A DNA stretch of 64,000 nt from Bacillus sp. FJAT-42376 (GTDB taxonomy: Bacteria; Bacillota; Bacilli; Bacillales; Bacillaceae), in NCBI RefSeq assembly GCF_003816055.1, contig NZ_CP033906.1:1240001-1304000 (forward strand), written 5' to 3'. The notes under the pieces are model-generated. The model ran no database searches. It was not told the origin of the DNA and saw nothing but the letters and a program-made list of their open reading frames with translations. Numbering within the stretch: the first letter of the stretch is position 1; the number at the start of each line of letters is the position of its first letter. The position numbers and the translations under genes were made by a program. This document shows, piece by piece, positions 42,561-51,620 of the stretch.

Positions 42561-44318
42561 TTAAAATTCCATAACGAGCATGGTCCAGTAGGTAAGGGAA
42601 GGCATGGTCATGGTGACCGTTCCATCTTTTTGGGAAAAGTGAACGGGCACGGGTGCTGCTTTCCTTGAATCAGGAGAGGCAGCCCATATTTTATTTACCG
42701 GTCTTTGTTCTGCTGTTTTCACTTCCACTTCTCTGAGTGCATCCGGCTCAGGCTGAGTCCCTTCAGTGTCGCGCCATTCCATGGAGTCTGCCTGTGTGAA
42801 GTTGATAAAATGAAGCATTCGCTGCTGATCATTTTGCTTCGAGAATCCCCAGATTTTCCCCTGTTCCGGTTCTGTGCTGATTCCCTTATCTGATTGGGCT
42901 TCAAGAGGAACTTCTTTCAGTCCATCCCCGCGGAGCAAGTTTTGATAGGCAACCAGGAAATCGTAATAAGAGTTGAGCTGGTTTTTCAAAGATGCCGTCA
43001 TTTTTAGATTGTCATTCGGAAAATACTCACTGGAAAGCATATGCTCTCCCAGCTCCAGGTGGGCCCCTCCTGAGGAAAAAATGACACTGTCCGCGAGCAG
43101 AAGACCTGGAATGTTAAAGATTCCCGGCTGTTTTTGGGAAAGGCTGTAATCCATGTATGCCGCAAGGACGGTATTTTTTCCGCCTGAATAGGCTGCGTTG
43201 TCGTCGATTATCTTTTTCAAATCCTTGAATTGCTTGTATTCATCCCATACTTCCGTGTACATGAAATCCATCGGCGCTGTTCCAATTTGCTTCTGGCCGT
43301 ATTGATTGACCGCGTTCATAACAAGGGATTGATCCGGTGCTTTGCTTTTGGCGTTGTGAAGGAATTCGTCAAACTGCTCCTCAAGCTTCAGCGGATTGCC
43401 GTCATAATCATACACGTCTCCCCGGGAACCGAGCTGGTCGATATGCCATCCGTCAAACGGAAGCTGTTCATATACCGCATTTTGCTTGGCCAGAATATAT
43501 TCTTGCCATTCTGGATTGCCTGAGTTCAGAAGATACACATTGCTTTTCCAGTCTTCCGGCAGAGGATGAATGTCCTGCTCTTTATGGTTGGGATCCTTAT
43601 AAACCCGCCATTCATCTTTTACTCCATCCGGACCGGCATCTTCATAGGTCCCGTAAAGGAGATTGTAAGCCATCGTCTTCATCCCCAGCTTTTGGGCATG
43701 GGTGATGTAGTCCTTAAGGGTTCCAACGGATACTTCCCGGTTTGCGATGTCCTCCCATTTTGACTGAAGAGCTCCGTTTTCTGTTTTCACCGGTTCATGG
43801 TGCTTGTATTGCCAGTCATAAAATTGAACCCCATTAATGTGATAGCGATTCAAACTTTTAAGAACATCGGATGATTGCTTTCCAGCTTTTTCGGAGAAAT
43901 CGGAAAGAAACCCGTAGCGCGGAAATTTGCTCCAGTCACTTGATACATCAATTCCAATGGTGAATCGCTCCCCATTTACGACGGTTTCAGCCAAATATCC
44001 GCGGTAATCTTCCTTTGGGGGAGACCAGCTCCATTTTGCCTCACCGTTTTCAAGAGGGATGGTTTGTGAATCAACTTGCTGTCCCAGATGAAAATATCGG
44101 ATGAGAGCGGTTTTTTGCTTTGAATGATTGTCCGAAGTAAAAGAAAAAGACACGGCTTCCCCTGGAGCAAACCGTGCCTTATTTAATTCCAGCCCTGCAG
44201 CCACCTCTTTTTCAGGTTTGGTTTCGGGCTTTGGCTGAAGAGAAAAGTAAAGAGAAAACATGCCCAGCACCGCCAATATCAGAATAAGGATTGCTAGGAT
44301 GCGGATTTGCCCTTTCAT
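42561..44318 (-). CDS. Glycoside hydrolase family 66 (dextranase / cyclodextran synthase type)
   Basis: A 585-residue protein anchored or exported by one N-terminal helix (residues 6-26). An Ig-like domain (about 40-125) precedes the GH66 barrel: FPRYGFLSDFSE, NRYHINGVQFYDWQYKHHEP, the nucleophile Asp in GWHIDQLG and acid/base Glu in YTEVWDE, then a C-terminal beta domain. GH66 enzymes cut alpha-1,6-glucan internally; cyclising ones carry an extra CBM35 insert, which I do not see, so dextranase is more likely. It follows the GH31 gene. Confidence 0.88.
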   Translation of the reverse strand: MKGQIRILAILILILAVLGMFSLYFSLQPKPETKPEKEVAAGLELNKARFAPGEAVSFSFTSDNHSKQKTALIRYFHLGQQVDSQTIPLENGEAKWSWSPPKEDYRGYLAETVVNGERFTIGIDVSSDWSKFPRYGFLSDFSEKAGKQSSDVLKSLNRYHINGVQFYDWQYKHHEPVKTENGALQSKWEDIANREVSVGTLKDYITHAQKLGMKTMAYNLLYGTYEDAGPDGVKDEWRVYKDPNHKEQDIHPLPEDWKSNVYLLNSGNPEWQEYILAKQNAVYEQLPFDGWHIDQLGSRGDVYDYDGNPLKLEEQFDEFLHNAKSKAPDQSLVMNAVNQYGQKQIGTAPMDFMYTEVWDEYKQFKDLKKIIDDNAAYSGGKNTVLAAYMDYSLSQKQPGIFNIPGLLLADSVIFSSGGAHLELGEHMLSSEYFPNDNLKMTASLKNQLNSYYDFLVAYQNLLRGDGLKEVPLEAQSDKGISTEPEQGKIWGFSKQNDQQRMLHFINFTQADSMEWRDTEGTQPEPDALREVEVKTAEQRPVNKIWAASPDSRKAAPVPVHFSQKDGTVTMTMPSLTYWTMLVMEF

Positions 44319-44337
44319 TAAGAATCGCCTCCATATA

Positions 44338-44378
44338 AGAAAAGGGACTGCCGGCTATATACCGGCAGTCTCTTTTGT
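44338..44378. terminator. Hairpin between GH31 and GH66 genes
   Basis: GGGACTGCCGG and CCGGCAGTC arms around TATATA, with T/A-rich flanks on both sides. It would end most GH31 transcripts before GH66. Confidence 0.85.
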
Positions 44379-44385
44379 GCTGTGA

Positions 44386-46929
44386 TTAACGAATTTGAAC
44401 GTCTCTCTTTTCACCAGCAGGGATGTTTACGTAAAGCGTCTTCGTCTTCTCATCGAAGAAGTAAGTACGGCTTGCGTTTGTCATTTTATCCATTGTGTTC
44501 ACAGCTTTGTATTTCTTCATTCCAGCTGCTACTTTTCTAGGATTTTCTGCATTGTGAAGTTTAAGCGTGTATTGCTCAAGTTTCGTATCTTTGTAGTTCG
44601 CTGCAAGCTTCTTCTGGCTGAATGTAACATTGTGCTTGCCTTTGCGTTCTACAGTGAATTTCGTTTCGTTGAATTCACCTTTTTTGCTGTGATCAAGAGT
44701 TGCAGCATCATCTTCGTAGAAGCTGTATTCTGCTTTCTTGTCAAGGTAGGTGTCAAGAACAAGGTTTTCAAGCGGTTTTTCGCCAGTGTGCTGCTGCACA
44801 TCGCGAGTCGGAATCATTGAATCTTTCTTAACGAACATAGGCATTTCATCAAGCTGGCCGCTCACATTAATTGTGCGTCCGCCTTCATATTCTTTTCCGG
44901 AAACATAGTCGACCCATTTGTGTCCCTCCGGAAGATAAACGCTGCGGGAAGTTTGTCCTTCTTTTACAACCGGTGCAACCATCAGAGAATCACCGAACAT
45001 GAATTGGTCTGCAATGTTGTAAGTGTTCTCGTCTTCCTGGAATTGGTACACAAGCGGCTGCTGAACTGGTTTACCTGTTTCAGAAGCATCCTGGAACGCG
45101 TTGTATAGGTATGGAAGCAATTTGTAACGCTGTTCAATGTACTTTTTGCTGATTTTTTCAATTTCCGGTCCGAATGCCCATGGCTCTTGACCTTGTTTCA
45201 CTGTTGCTTTTGCATCACTATCATAATGAATACGGGCGAATGGATACAGGGATCCGATTTGAATCCAGCGGGCATACATTTCAGCTGTAGGACGCTGAGC
45301 AAATCCTCCGATATCCGTTCCAACGTTTGCTACACCGGACATACCGATGTTCATGTGGCTAGGAAGGGACATTTGAAGATGTTCCCACGTACTGACTGTA
45401 TCACCAGTCCAAAGAGCTGAATAACGCTGAGTCCCTGCATACATATCACGAGTCAGAACGAATGGACGCTCATTTGGTTTGTGCATGCTGAATGCACGGT
45501 GAGTGGCATCTGCTTCATCATGTCCATACATGTTGTGGTACTCAGTATGAAGAATTTTATCATTGTCGTATCCGAAGTATGCATCAAGCGGCATTGTATG
45601 GTTATGCTGCGCATCATCGCGGAATACGGCAGGTTCGTTCATATCGTTCCAGATGCCATCAATTCCGGCATCGAAAAGAACGTTGTGTTTTTGAGCCCAC
45701 CATTGGCGAACTTCTTCTTTAGAGAAGTCAGGGAATGCAGAATCTCCAGGCCAAACTGGTCCGATAAATGGAGTTCCATCTGCATTTTTAGCCCAATAAT
45801 CGTTTTTTGTACCTTCTTGGTACGTGCTGTTGTTCTCATCTTGTTTCACAGCCGGATCGTTGATCGCTACAGTATGGAATCCGTCCATTGATTTTACTTT
45901 TTTCACAGCATCTTTGAACTGCTGGTTCCATGTGAATACGCGGAATCCGTCCATGTAGTCGATATCAAATACCATTGTATCAAGAGGGATCTTTTTGTCG
46001 CGATATGTCTTTGCAACATTTACGATATCATCCGCTGTGTATTCCCATTTACTTTGCTGAAGACCCATTGACCATTCAGGAGGAAGTTCCTGTTTTCCTG
46101 TAAGGTCTGTATAGCGGTCGATAACATCAGATACTTCCGGACCATTCATGAAGTAGTAAGTCAGGTCTCCGCCGTTTGCGTAGAAGTAGTAGTAGTCGTC
46201 AGATTCTGAAGCCATTTCGTAGTAAGAACGGTGCGTGTTATCAAACAAAATTCCGTAGGCTTTTTCGTTTTTAAGACCGATAAAGAAAGGAATGGTAGTG
46301 TAGATGTATTTTGTATCTTTGTCATATGCATAAGCATCTGTGTTCCACATTCCGATGCTTTCGCCGCGCTGGTTCAGGTTCAGTCCGGCTTGCTCTCCGA
46401 AACCGTAGAATGCTTCGTTTTTATCGGTTTTCTTATAAACGTAAGGCTTTCCGTTTTCATAGCCGGATGTGCTTCCGTTATCCATGTAATCTTCATTGAT
46501 CACGTTTCCTTTGTGATCCATGAATTTCACGCCGAATGTATCTTTTTTAATATGAATAATAAGTTCTTTCGTTCTTAGCTCGTATACATTGCCTTTGTCT
46601 TTCGCTGTGAATCTTGGAGTCTTCCAATCTTTCTTTGCAATCCCGCGGGAAGTGTACTCTTCTTTTCCTTTTTCAAGGATGGAAACCTTCGCAAGATCGT
46701 CTGCAAATAGACGAATGTATGCGTCTTTGTTTCCAAGGTCGAATTTCACTCCATTGTCGAGTCTTTCGATCCCTTTAACTGATAGTTTTTCCAGCTTGTC
46801 TTTCGCTAGAGGAGTGTCAGCTTCCGGCTGGGTTACAGCAAGGGCATTTGGAGCAACGGCTGTTGCGGCCAATCCCATTGCAAGGGAAGCGGAGATAACT
46901 CCTTTAATGATGCGTTGTGACTTTTTCAT
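44386..46929 (-). CDS. Secreted GH31 alpha-glucosidase / alpha-glucosyltransferase
   Basis: An 847-residue protein with a Sec signal peptide (MKKSQRIIKG...ALAVTQ). The GH31 core has FYGFGEQAGLNLNQRGES, WNTDAYAYD, the nucleophile Asp in GIWNDMNEPAVF and acid/base Asp in WTGDTVSTWEHL. C-terminal domains (from about 640) include a DUF5110-like part. ATG 46929 follows GAGGTGGAAG; an upstream in-frame ATG lacks a site. Likely trims isomalto-oligosaccharides released by the GH66 enzyme. Strong codon bias suggests high expression. Confidence 0.92.
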   Translation of the reverse strand: MKKSQRIIKGVISASLAMGLAATAVAPNALAVTQPEADTPLAKDKLEKLSVKGIERLDNGVKFDLGNKDAYIRLFADDLAKVSILEKGKEEYTSRGIAKKDWKTPRFTAKDKGNVYELRTKELIIHIKKDTFGVKFMDHKGNVINEDYMDNGSTSGYENGKPYVYKKTDKNEAFYGFGEQAGLNLNQRGESIGMWNTDAYAYDKDTKYIYTTIPFFIGLKNEKAYGILFDNTHRSYYEMASESDDYYYFYANGGDLTYYFMNGPEVSDVIDRYTDLTGKQELPPEWSMGLQQSKWEYTADDIVNVAKTYRDKKIPLDTMVFDIDYMDGFRVFTWNQQFKDAVKKVKSMDGFHTVAINDPAVKQDENNSTYQEGTKNDYWAKNADGTPFIGPVWPGDSAFPDFSKEEVRQWWAQKHNVLFDAGIDGIWNDMNEPAVFRDDAQHNHTMPLDAYFGYDNDKILHTEYHNMYGHDEADATHRAFSMHKPNERPFVLTRDMYAGTQRYSALWTGDTVSTWEHLQMSLPSHMNIGMSGVANVGTDIGGFAQRPTAEMYARWIQIGSLYPFARIHYDSDAKATVKQGQEPWAFGPEIEKISKKYIEQRYKLLPYLYNAFQDASETGKPVQQPLVYQFQEDENTYNIADQFMFGDSLMVAPVVKEGQTSRSVYLPEGHKWVDYVSGKEYEGGRTINVSGQLDEMPMFVKKDSMIPTRDVQQHTGEKPLENLVLDTYLDKKAEYSFYEDDAATLDHSKKGEFNETKFTVERKGKHNVTFSQKKLAANYKDTKLEQYTLKLHNAENPRKVAAGMKKYKAVNTMDKMTNASRTYFFDEKTKTLYVNIPAGEKRDVQIR

Positions 46930-47061
46930 CTTCCACCTCGTTAAAAAGATTTTTGTGAACAATTTGTTGTGCACACGACTGCACAAGTCAAAATATAGAC
47001 TCAATCACATAATTCCACAATCCATTATTTGTCTGTTTTTGTGAGAGAAATTGAACGTGCC

Positions 47062-47106
47062 ATTGTACCTTATCCCCTTATTTCATAAGGGTTTGCAAAC
47101 GTTTTT
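47062..47106 (-). promoter_or_regulatory. Regulatory region of the GH31 gene with LacI/MalR-type operator and inverted repeat
   Basis: Minus-strand -10 TACAAT at 47062-47067; the -35 position overlaps an inverted repeat CCCTTAT-TTC-ATAAGGG (47075-47091). GCAAACGTTTTT at 47095-47106 resembles the MalR-type operator GCAAACGTTTGC and the palindrome before the LacI gene at 51,582. The weak -35 suggests an activator or strong repression. The rest of 47,110-47,340 shows only a possible yvgN promoter (TTAACA, 16 bp, TATAAA near 47,260-47,290). Confidence 0.5.
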
Positions 47107-47386
47107 CAAAGAAGAGGGAACCGATTCCGCATTAACTGAAAAATAACCCGATGTGTCTAGACAAGTTTTGCATGTTACAATGTGCGGGGCGAAAGTCCCT
47201 CATTATGTAATAAAAGAAATATTTCCGGTACATCTATTGATAAAACAAGCTCTTCTGCCTTAACAAATCTTTGCTGTTTGATATAAATAGATAATTCTAA
47301 AAAAAGAGACAAGCATCATTTTTGATATTTTGGCGGCGATAAAGGATAATAAAACCGAAATCGGTAAGTGAAGGGAGCTAATAAAA

Positions 47387-48217
47387 ATGGTTAAAAGTTT
47401 ACAGGAAACCACAACACTTCATAATGGAGTGAAAATGCCATGGTTCGGTCTTGGAGTATGGAAAGTAGAAGATGGGAATGAAGTGGTAAGCTCCGTTAAA
47501 GCTGCCATTAAAGCAGGATACCGCAGCATTGATACTGCAGCGGCTTATAAAAACGAAGAAGGCGTAGGACAGGCTATTAAAGACAGCGGTGTGCCGCGCG
47601 AAGAGCTTTTCATTACCACTAAATTGTGGAATGCAGATCAAGGATATGATTCTGCACTGAAAGCATTTGAAGACAGCATGGAAAAACTGGGTCTGGATTA
47701 TTTGGATCTCTATCTAATCCACTGGCCTGTTGAAGGAAAATATAAAGACTCCTGGAGAGCGATGGAGAAGCTTTATAAAGATGGCAAAATTAAAGCCATT
47801 GGCGTGAGCAACTTCCAGGTGCACCATCTGGAAGATTTAATGAAGGATGCTGAAGTCGTGCCGATGGTCAATCAAATCGAGTTCCATCCAAAGCTTTCAC
47901 AGGAAAAAGTCCGCGCATTCTGTAAAGAAAACGGCATCCAGGTGGAAGCATGGTCTCCGCTTATGCAGGGTCAATTATTTGATGAGCCGGTTTTGAAAGA
48001 AATCGCTGAAAAGCATGGAAAATCCGTGGCGCATGTCATTCTTCGCTGGGACATTCAAAGCGGAGTAGTGACCATTCCTAAATCAGTGAAAGAACACCGC
48101 ATTCAAGGGAATGCCGACATCTTTGATTTTGAACTGACTCAGGAAGACATGGAAAAAATCGATGCGCTGAACGAAGACAAGCGTGTGGGTCCAGATCCTG
48201 ATAATTTTGATTTTTAA
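47387..48217 (+). CDS. yvgN: Aldo/keto reductase, methylglyoxal/glyoxal reductase YvgN
   Basis: A 276-residue AKR (same length as B. subtilis YvgN) reducing methylglyoxal and other aldehydes with [25 protein letters not shown] start; catalytic tetrad Asp in [10 protein letters not shown], Tyr in the same motif, Lys in ITTKLWN and His in [16 protein letters not shown] and [11 protein letters not shown] are cofactor motifs. Ribosome site AAGGGAG. Ends in a terminator. Confidence 0.92.
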   Translation: MVKSLQETTTLHNGVKMPWFGLGVWKVEDGNEVVSSVKAAIKAGYRSIDTAAAYKNEEGVGQAIKDSGVPREELFITTKLWNADQGYDSALKAFEDSMEKLGLDYLDLYLIHWPVEGKYKDSWRAMEKLYKDGKIKAIGVSNFQVHHLEDLMKDAEVVPMVNQIEFHPKLSQEKVRAFCKENGIQVEAWSPLMQGQLFDEPVLKEIAEKHGKSVAHVILRWDIQSGVVTIPKSVKEHRIQGNADIFDFELTQEDMEKIDALNEDKRVGPDPDNFDF

Positions 48218-48221
48218 TCGA

Positions 48222-48261
48222 TAAAAACCGCCTGCTTTGATGAAAGCAGGCGGTTTTTTTA
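48222..48261 (+). terminator. Terminator of yvgN
   Basis: AAACCGCCTGCTTT and AAAGCAGGCGGTTT arms, then Ts. Confidence 0.93.
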
Positions 48262-48336
48262 CGAGGAAATGGTCTTCGGCCGGCTCCCGCATCAAGAAAT
48301 TCCACACGGCACACCGTAATAGGCAGAGCTTGAACT

Positions 48337-49242
48337 TCAGCCGTGGGATTCTTTTGTTTCCCAGCGGATCATATCTTCCGGGAACGGGGCGCATAAATGC
48401 ATTTCTTCATTTGTGAGGGGGTGCCGGAAGCGGATGCGGGCAGCATGCAGCGCCTGCCTGTCAATCATGCCGGACGGTTTTCCATAAAGCTTGTCTCCAA
48501 TAATCGGATGGCCGATGTGGCTTAAGTGAACACGGATCTGGTGCGTTCTTCCCGTCTCAAGCTGAATTCTCAAGACGGATTCGGAACCGCTGCTTTTCAG
48601 CAGCTCATAATGAGTGACAGCGGACTGGCCTCCCGCTGACACCCTTCTTCTTGAAGAATGGTGGCGGTCCCTTCCAATCGGCTTGTCAATCGTTCCTTTT
48701 TTAGGCTTCGGCTGACCATGGACAGCCGCAATGTACGTTCTTGAAATCTCGTGTTCCTGCAGCGCTCTGTCCATAACCGACTGGGCGAGGGCATGTTTGG
48801 CAAACAAAATGGCACCCGACGTATCCTCATCAAGCCGGTGAACATGGCGGACTGCCCGTTCCTCCCCCTGCATCATATAATAAAAGGCCAGTGCATTTGC
48901 CAGTGTGCCCGTTTCTTTAGCTTCATTCGGATGAGTCTTCATCCCAGCCGGCTTATTCAGTGCTATGAGATGCTCATCCTCAAACAGAATATCAAGCTCT
49001 CTGAACTCCGGGATGATCTCCTCTTTTTCAGGCTTAAAGACCTCAAGACTAACGGTATCCCCTTTTTCAACCCGCGGATTTTCTTCATGGAGAAGCGACC
49101 CGTTCAGCATAAGTCCCTCTGTCTTTCGATAGTGGGCAATCACTCCCTTTGAAGCGCCGACCTGCTGCAGCAGAAAATCATTTATATGGACAGGCCCTGT
49201 TTCCCCCACTGGAAATTCAAGCCACGAACCTCTTCGTTTCAT
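48337..49242 (-). CDS. yhcT: RluA-family pseudouridine synthase YhcT
   Basis: A 301-residue synthase isomerising uridine in rRNA or tRNA. N-terminal S4-like part, then the catalytic motif HRLDEDTSGAILFAK with Asp near 144, and RTHQIRVHLSHIGHPIIGDKLYG. ATG 49242 follows GGAGAAACGG; upstream extension is unlikely. Divergent from yhcU exactly as in B. subtilis. Confidence 0.9.
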   Translation of the reverse strand: MKRRGSWLEFPVGETGPVHINDFLLQQVGASKGVIAHYRKTEGLMLNGSLLHEENPRVEKGDTVSLEVFKPEKEEIIPEFRELDILFEDEHLIALNKPAGMKTHPNEAKETGTLANALAFYYMMQGEERAVRHVHRLDEDTSGAILFAKHALAQSVMDRALQEHEISRTYIAAVHGQPKPKKGTIDKPIGRDRHHSSRRRVSAGGQSAVTHYELLKSSGSESVLRIQLETGRTHQIRVHLSHIGHPIIGDKLYGKPSGMIDRQALHAARIRFRHPLTNEEMHLCAPFPEDMIRWETKESHG

Positions 49243-49422
49243 TCCGTTTCTCCTTATCAGAACCAATATAGTAAGGCTGTTGTTCATCGGATGCGTTCTT
49301 TCTAGAATGAGTATACCGGACGAAACCACTGCCCGGCAAACGAGGAAACACTTACCTGTCATTTGGAGAATCCTCCTGTGCTATTCTTATGTTACGAATA
49401 TCGGAAACAAAGGGTGGGGTAT

Positions 49423-49824
49423 ATGAAGATTGTCACGGCATCTACAAATGAACAAGAACAGCACATTGAAGAACTAGTGGAAGAAATGTATAAGGAAGTC
49501 TTTCCAATCTATTTCTCTGACGAAACAATTGGTCAACTCGAGAAAATGGCTGTTCTCAAACCTACAGACGAAACCATGATTTACAACGGGACGCTGAAAG
49601 AAGCGTTTGAAATTATGTCCAGCCTTCAAACTTTAATCGCCGTATTGAAGCATGCAGATGAAGGCAGGAAACAGGAATACGAATCCTTATATGAGCGGAA
49701 CCGTGAAATACTGGGGCGGTATGGATACGAACTCCCTCTAACCTTCAGCGATTTTTTAACAGAAGGCGGCAAGGGGCCCTTGCTTAGCCGCTATACAAAA
49801 GCCGCCAACCGGTACTTGATATAA
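49423..49824 (+). CDS. yhcU: YhcU, conserved hypothetical protein
   Basis: A 133-residue acidic, mostly helical protein (KIVTASTNEQEQHIEELVEEMY start; SSLQTLIAVLKHADEGRKQ in the middle). No catalytic motif seen. Named by position next to yhcT and because the B. subtilis neighbour has about this size (DUF5365). ATG 49423 follows GGGTGGGG. Confidence 0.75.
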   Translation: MKIVTASTNEQEQHIEELVEEMYKEVFPIYFSDETIGQLEKMAVLKPTDETMIYNGTLKEAFEIMSSLQTLIAVLKHADEGRKQEYESLYERNREILGRYGYELPLTFSDFLTEGGKGPLLSRYTKAANRYLI

Positions 49825-49858
49825 AAAGCTCTTCCCTGGTGATGGGAAGAGCTTTTTG
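49823..49858 (+). terminator. Terminator of yhcU
   Basis: AAAGCTCTTCCC and GGGAAGAGCTTT arms, then Ts. Confidence 0.92.
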
Positions 49859-49884
49859 GCATTGTTTCCTTTCGGAATGTGGGT

Positions 49885-50450
49885 GCCGGCAGGAAACTGG
49901 AGCGAGTGGTGGATGGGGGGCGATTGGCTGGAAAAGGAAATGGTTTGGCAGGATTGTGTGCTGAATGGGCAGGAAAGAGACGTGGACCGGCAGGAAAGCA
50001 GGGCGGTTTGGCGGGAAAAACAGAGTGGGCGGGAAAAAGGCCTGGTTTGGCAGGATTGTGTGCGGGATGGGCAGGAAAGAGACGTGGATCGGCAGGAAAG
50101 CTGTGCGGTTTGGCGGGAAAAACAGAGTGGGCGGGAAAAAGGCCTGGTTTGGCAGGATTGCGTGCGGGATGGGCAGGAAAGAGACGTGGACCGGCAGGAA
50201 AGCAGGGCGGTTTGGCAGGAAAAACAGAGTGGGCGGGAAAAAGGCCTGGTTTGGCAGGATTATGTGCGGAATGGGCAGGAAAGAGACGTGGACCGGCAGG
50301 AAAGCAGGGCGGTTTGGCAGGAAAAACAGAGTAGGCGGGAAAAAGGCCTGGTTTGGCAGGATTGTGTGCGGAGTGGGCAGGAAAGAGACATGGACCGGCA
50401 GGAAAGCAGTGCGGTTTGGCAGGAAAAACAGAGTGGGCGGGAAAAGAGTG
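49885..50450. repeat. Tandem array 2: five units of a 102-bp repeat built of 21+21+21+18+21-bp modules
   Basis: GGTTTGGCAGGATT recurs at 49942, 50044, 50146, 50248 and 50350, each 102 bp apart. Within a unit GGCAGGA or GGCGGGA recurs at offsets 5, 26, 47, 68 and 86. Plus strand strongly purine-rich. Several frames stay open because the period is a multiple of three; the minus strand reads heptads such as FPAKPPC and FPAGPRL with one hexad. No ribosome site or plausible start. It begins with GCCGGCAGG about 25 bp after the yhcU terminator. Confidence 0.92.
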
Positions 50451-50514
50451 AACTGCACCTGGTTCGCCGCGAAGCCAGCCCGGCAGAGACCGGGAGGGTG
50501 CTTCGATCCAGCGG

Positions 50515-50552
50515 ATAAAAAACAGCCCGCTGAAAAACGGGCTGCTGTCCAA
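50515..50552 (-). terminator. Terminator of the bdb genes
   Basis: Minus strand: GCAGCCCG and CGGGCTG arms around TTTTTCAG, then TTTTTT. Confidence 0.9.
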
Positions 50553-50554
50553 TT

Positions 50555-51025
50555 TTACTTTCCGGACCATTCTTTTAATAGCGGTTCGAGTTCTTTTTTT
50601 GTTTTTTCCCCTTCGGATGCATCGACTTGTTTCCCGTCTTTATAGTGAACGAGGGTTGGTGTGCCGGTGATGCCATAGGTGTCCCAGTATGCAGGAAATT
50701 CTTTCAGATTGAACTGGTCAATCTGGATGCCCATGTCTTTTGCCAGCGGCATCAGTTCCGGTGTTGTGCGCTTGCAGTGAGGACAGTCGGATGCGTAGAA
50801 GTAGGTAATGAAATCTTCTCCGCTCTTAATTTTTTTATCGAGCTCGTCCGGCAAAATGTTGTTTTGGTAGTTGGGGTCATCCAGGATGGCCACGGTTGAC
50901 GGATCGAGAGTTTTCTTCCCATAAGGATTGTCTTTTACTTCCTCTTGTTTCTGAAAATTCGTTACGAGTGCCAGAGCACCGAAAATGACGATTAAGATTG
51001 AGGCGAAGATAAGAAGTTTCTTCAA
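50555..51025 (-). CDS. Membrane-anchored thioredoxin-like protein (BdbD/BdbA type)
   Basis: A 156-residue protein: N-terminal anchor (residues 4-23), then a thioredoxin fold with active site CPHC in YFYASDCPHCKRTTPELM and the cis-Pro TGTPTLVHYKDG. It works outside the membrane, introducing disulfides, reoxidised by the BdbC-like partner just upstream (2-nt gap). No signal for reduction (CcdA) nearby. Confidence 0.88.
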   Translation of the reverse strand: MKKLLIFASILIVIFGALALVTNFQKQEEVKDNPYGKKTLDPSTVAILDDPNYQNNILPDELDKKIKSGEDFITYFYASDCPHCKRTTPELMPLAKDMGIQIDQFNLKEFPAYWDTYGITGTPTLVHYKDGKQVDASEGEKTKKELEPLLKEWSGK

Positions 51026-51027
51026 AA

Positions 51028-51459
51028 TTAGCGGCCTGCCTTTCTGATTTTAAGGATCATGATGCTTGAGATGATAATCAAGGTAAATCCGGTCAAGGCT
51101 AGAAACGGAATGGTGATGAATCCAAGCCAATTGATGTATTCGCCTGTACAGGGAACTCTTCCGCAGGCTCCTGCATGGTCGGCGAGGAAAGGGATTTTCT
51201 GCAATCCGTAATGATAGACGGAAATCAGGGCGCCGATGCTAGAGAGGATCAGGCTGTAGAGCGCGATGCTCCAGTGTTTCTTTGCGATGGCAATTCCCAG
51301 TATAATAACCTGTGGATACATGAGGATTCTTTGATACCAGCATAGTTTGCATGGTTCAAACCCGACAATTTCGGAGAAATACAAACTGCCGAGAGTAGAT
51401 ACGAATGAAGCGATCCAGGCAAACAACAGCCAGTTTTCCAGTGCTTTATTTTCAGACAT
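51028..51459 (-). CDS. bdbC: Disulfide bond formation protein, DsbB/BdbC family
   Basis: A 143-residue, four-helix quinone reductase-type protein with the two Cys pairs CKLC (PCKLCWYQRILMYPQ) and CGRVPC. It transfers electrons from the thioredoxin partner to quinone. ATG 51459 follows GAGGAGACC; the longer frame is not typical. Divergent from the LacI gene across 161 bp. Confidence 0.92.
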   Translation of the reverse strand: MSENKALENWLLFAWIASFVSTLGSLYFSEIVGFEPCKLCWYQRILMYPQVIILGIAIAKKHWSIALYSLILSSIGALISVYHYGLQKIPFLADHAGACGRVPCTGEYINWLGFITIPFLALTGFTLIIISSIMILKIRKAGR

Positions 51460-51542
51460 ATAGGTCTCCTCGTAAACAATATTAGACAAGAAAATTATAG
51501 TACAGAGAGAAGAAGATTGTAAACAGAGATTCACCGCGATTA

Positions 51543-51572
51543 TTGACAACGTTTTCATAGATGGAATACAAT
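51543..51572 (+). promoter_or_regulatory. Promoter of the lacI-malL operon with cre site
   Basis: TTGACA (51543-51548), 18-bp spacer, TACAAT (51567-51572). TGACAACGTTTTCA at 51544-51557 matches the cre consensus at all but one defined position and covers the -35. Confidence 0.75.
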
Positions 51573-51581
51573 ATAAATAGA

Positions 51582-51597
51582 ACGTAAACGTTTACGT
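51582..51597 (+). promoter_or_regulatory. Perfect palindromic operator for the LacI-family regulator
   Basis: ACGTAAACGTTTACGT is a perfect 16-bp palindrome with the central CG of LacI-type sites, located just downstream of the -10. Confidence 0.78.
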
Positions 51598-51620
51598 TTC
51601 TGAAAGGGAAGTGCTGAAAT

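Noticed and set aside
44395..46578. Several plus-strand frames opposite the GH31 gene
   Set aside because: Result of biased codon use of a highly expressed gene; Cys- and Phe-rich products with no start signals.
49784..50645. Long open frames of 150-260 codons in several frames across array 2
   Set aside because: They are open only because the 102-bp unit is a multiple of three and GC/purine biased. None has a ribosome site, they are open on both strands at once, and one runs through a terminator.
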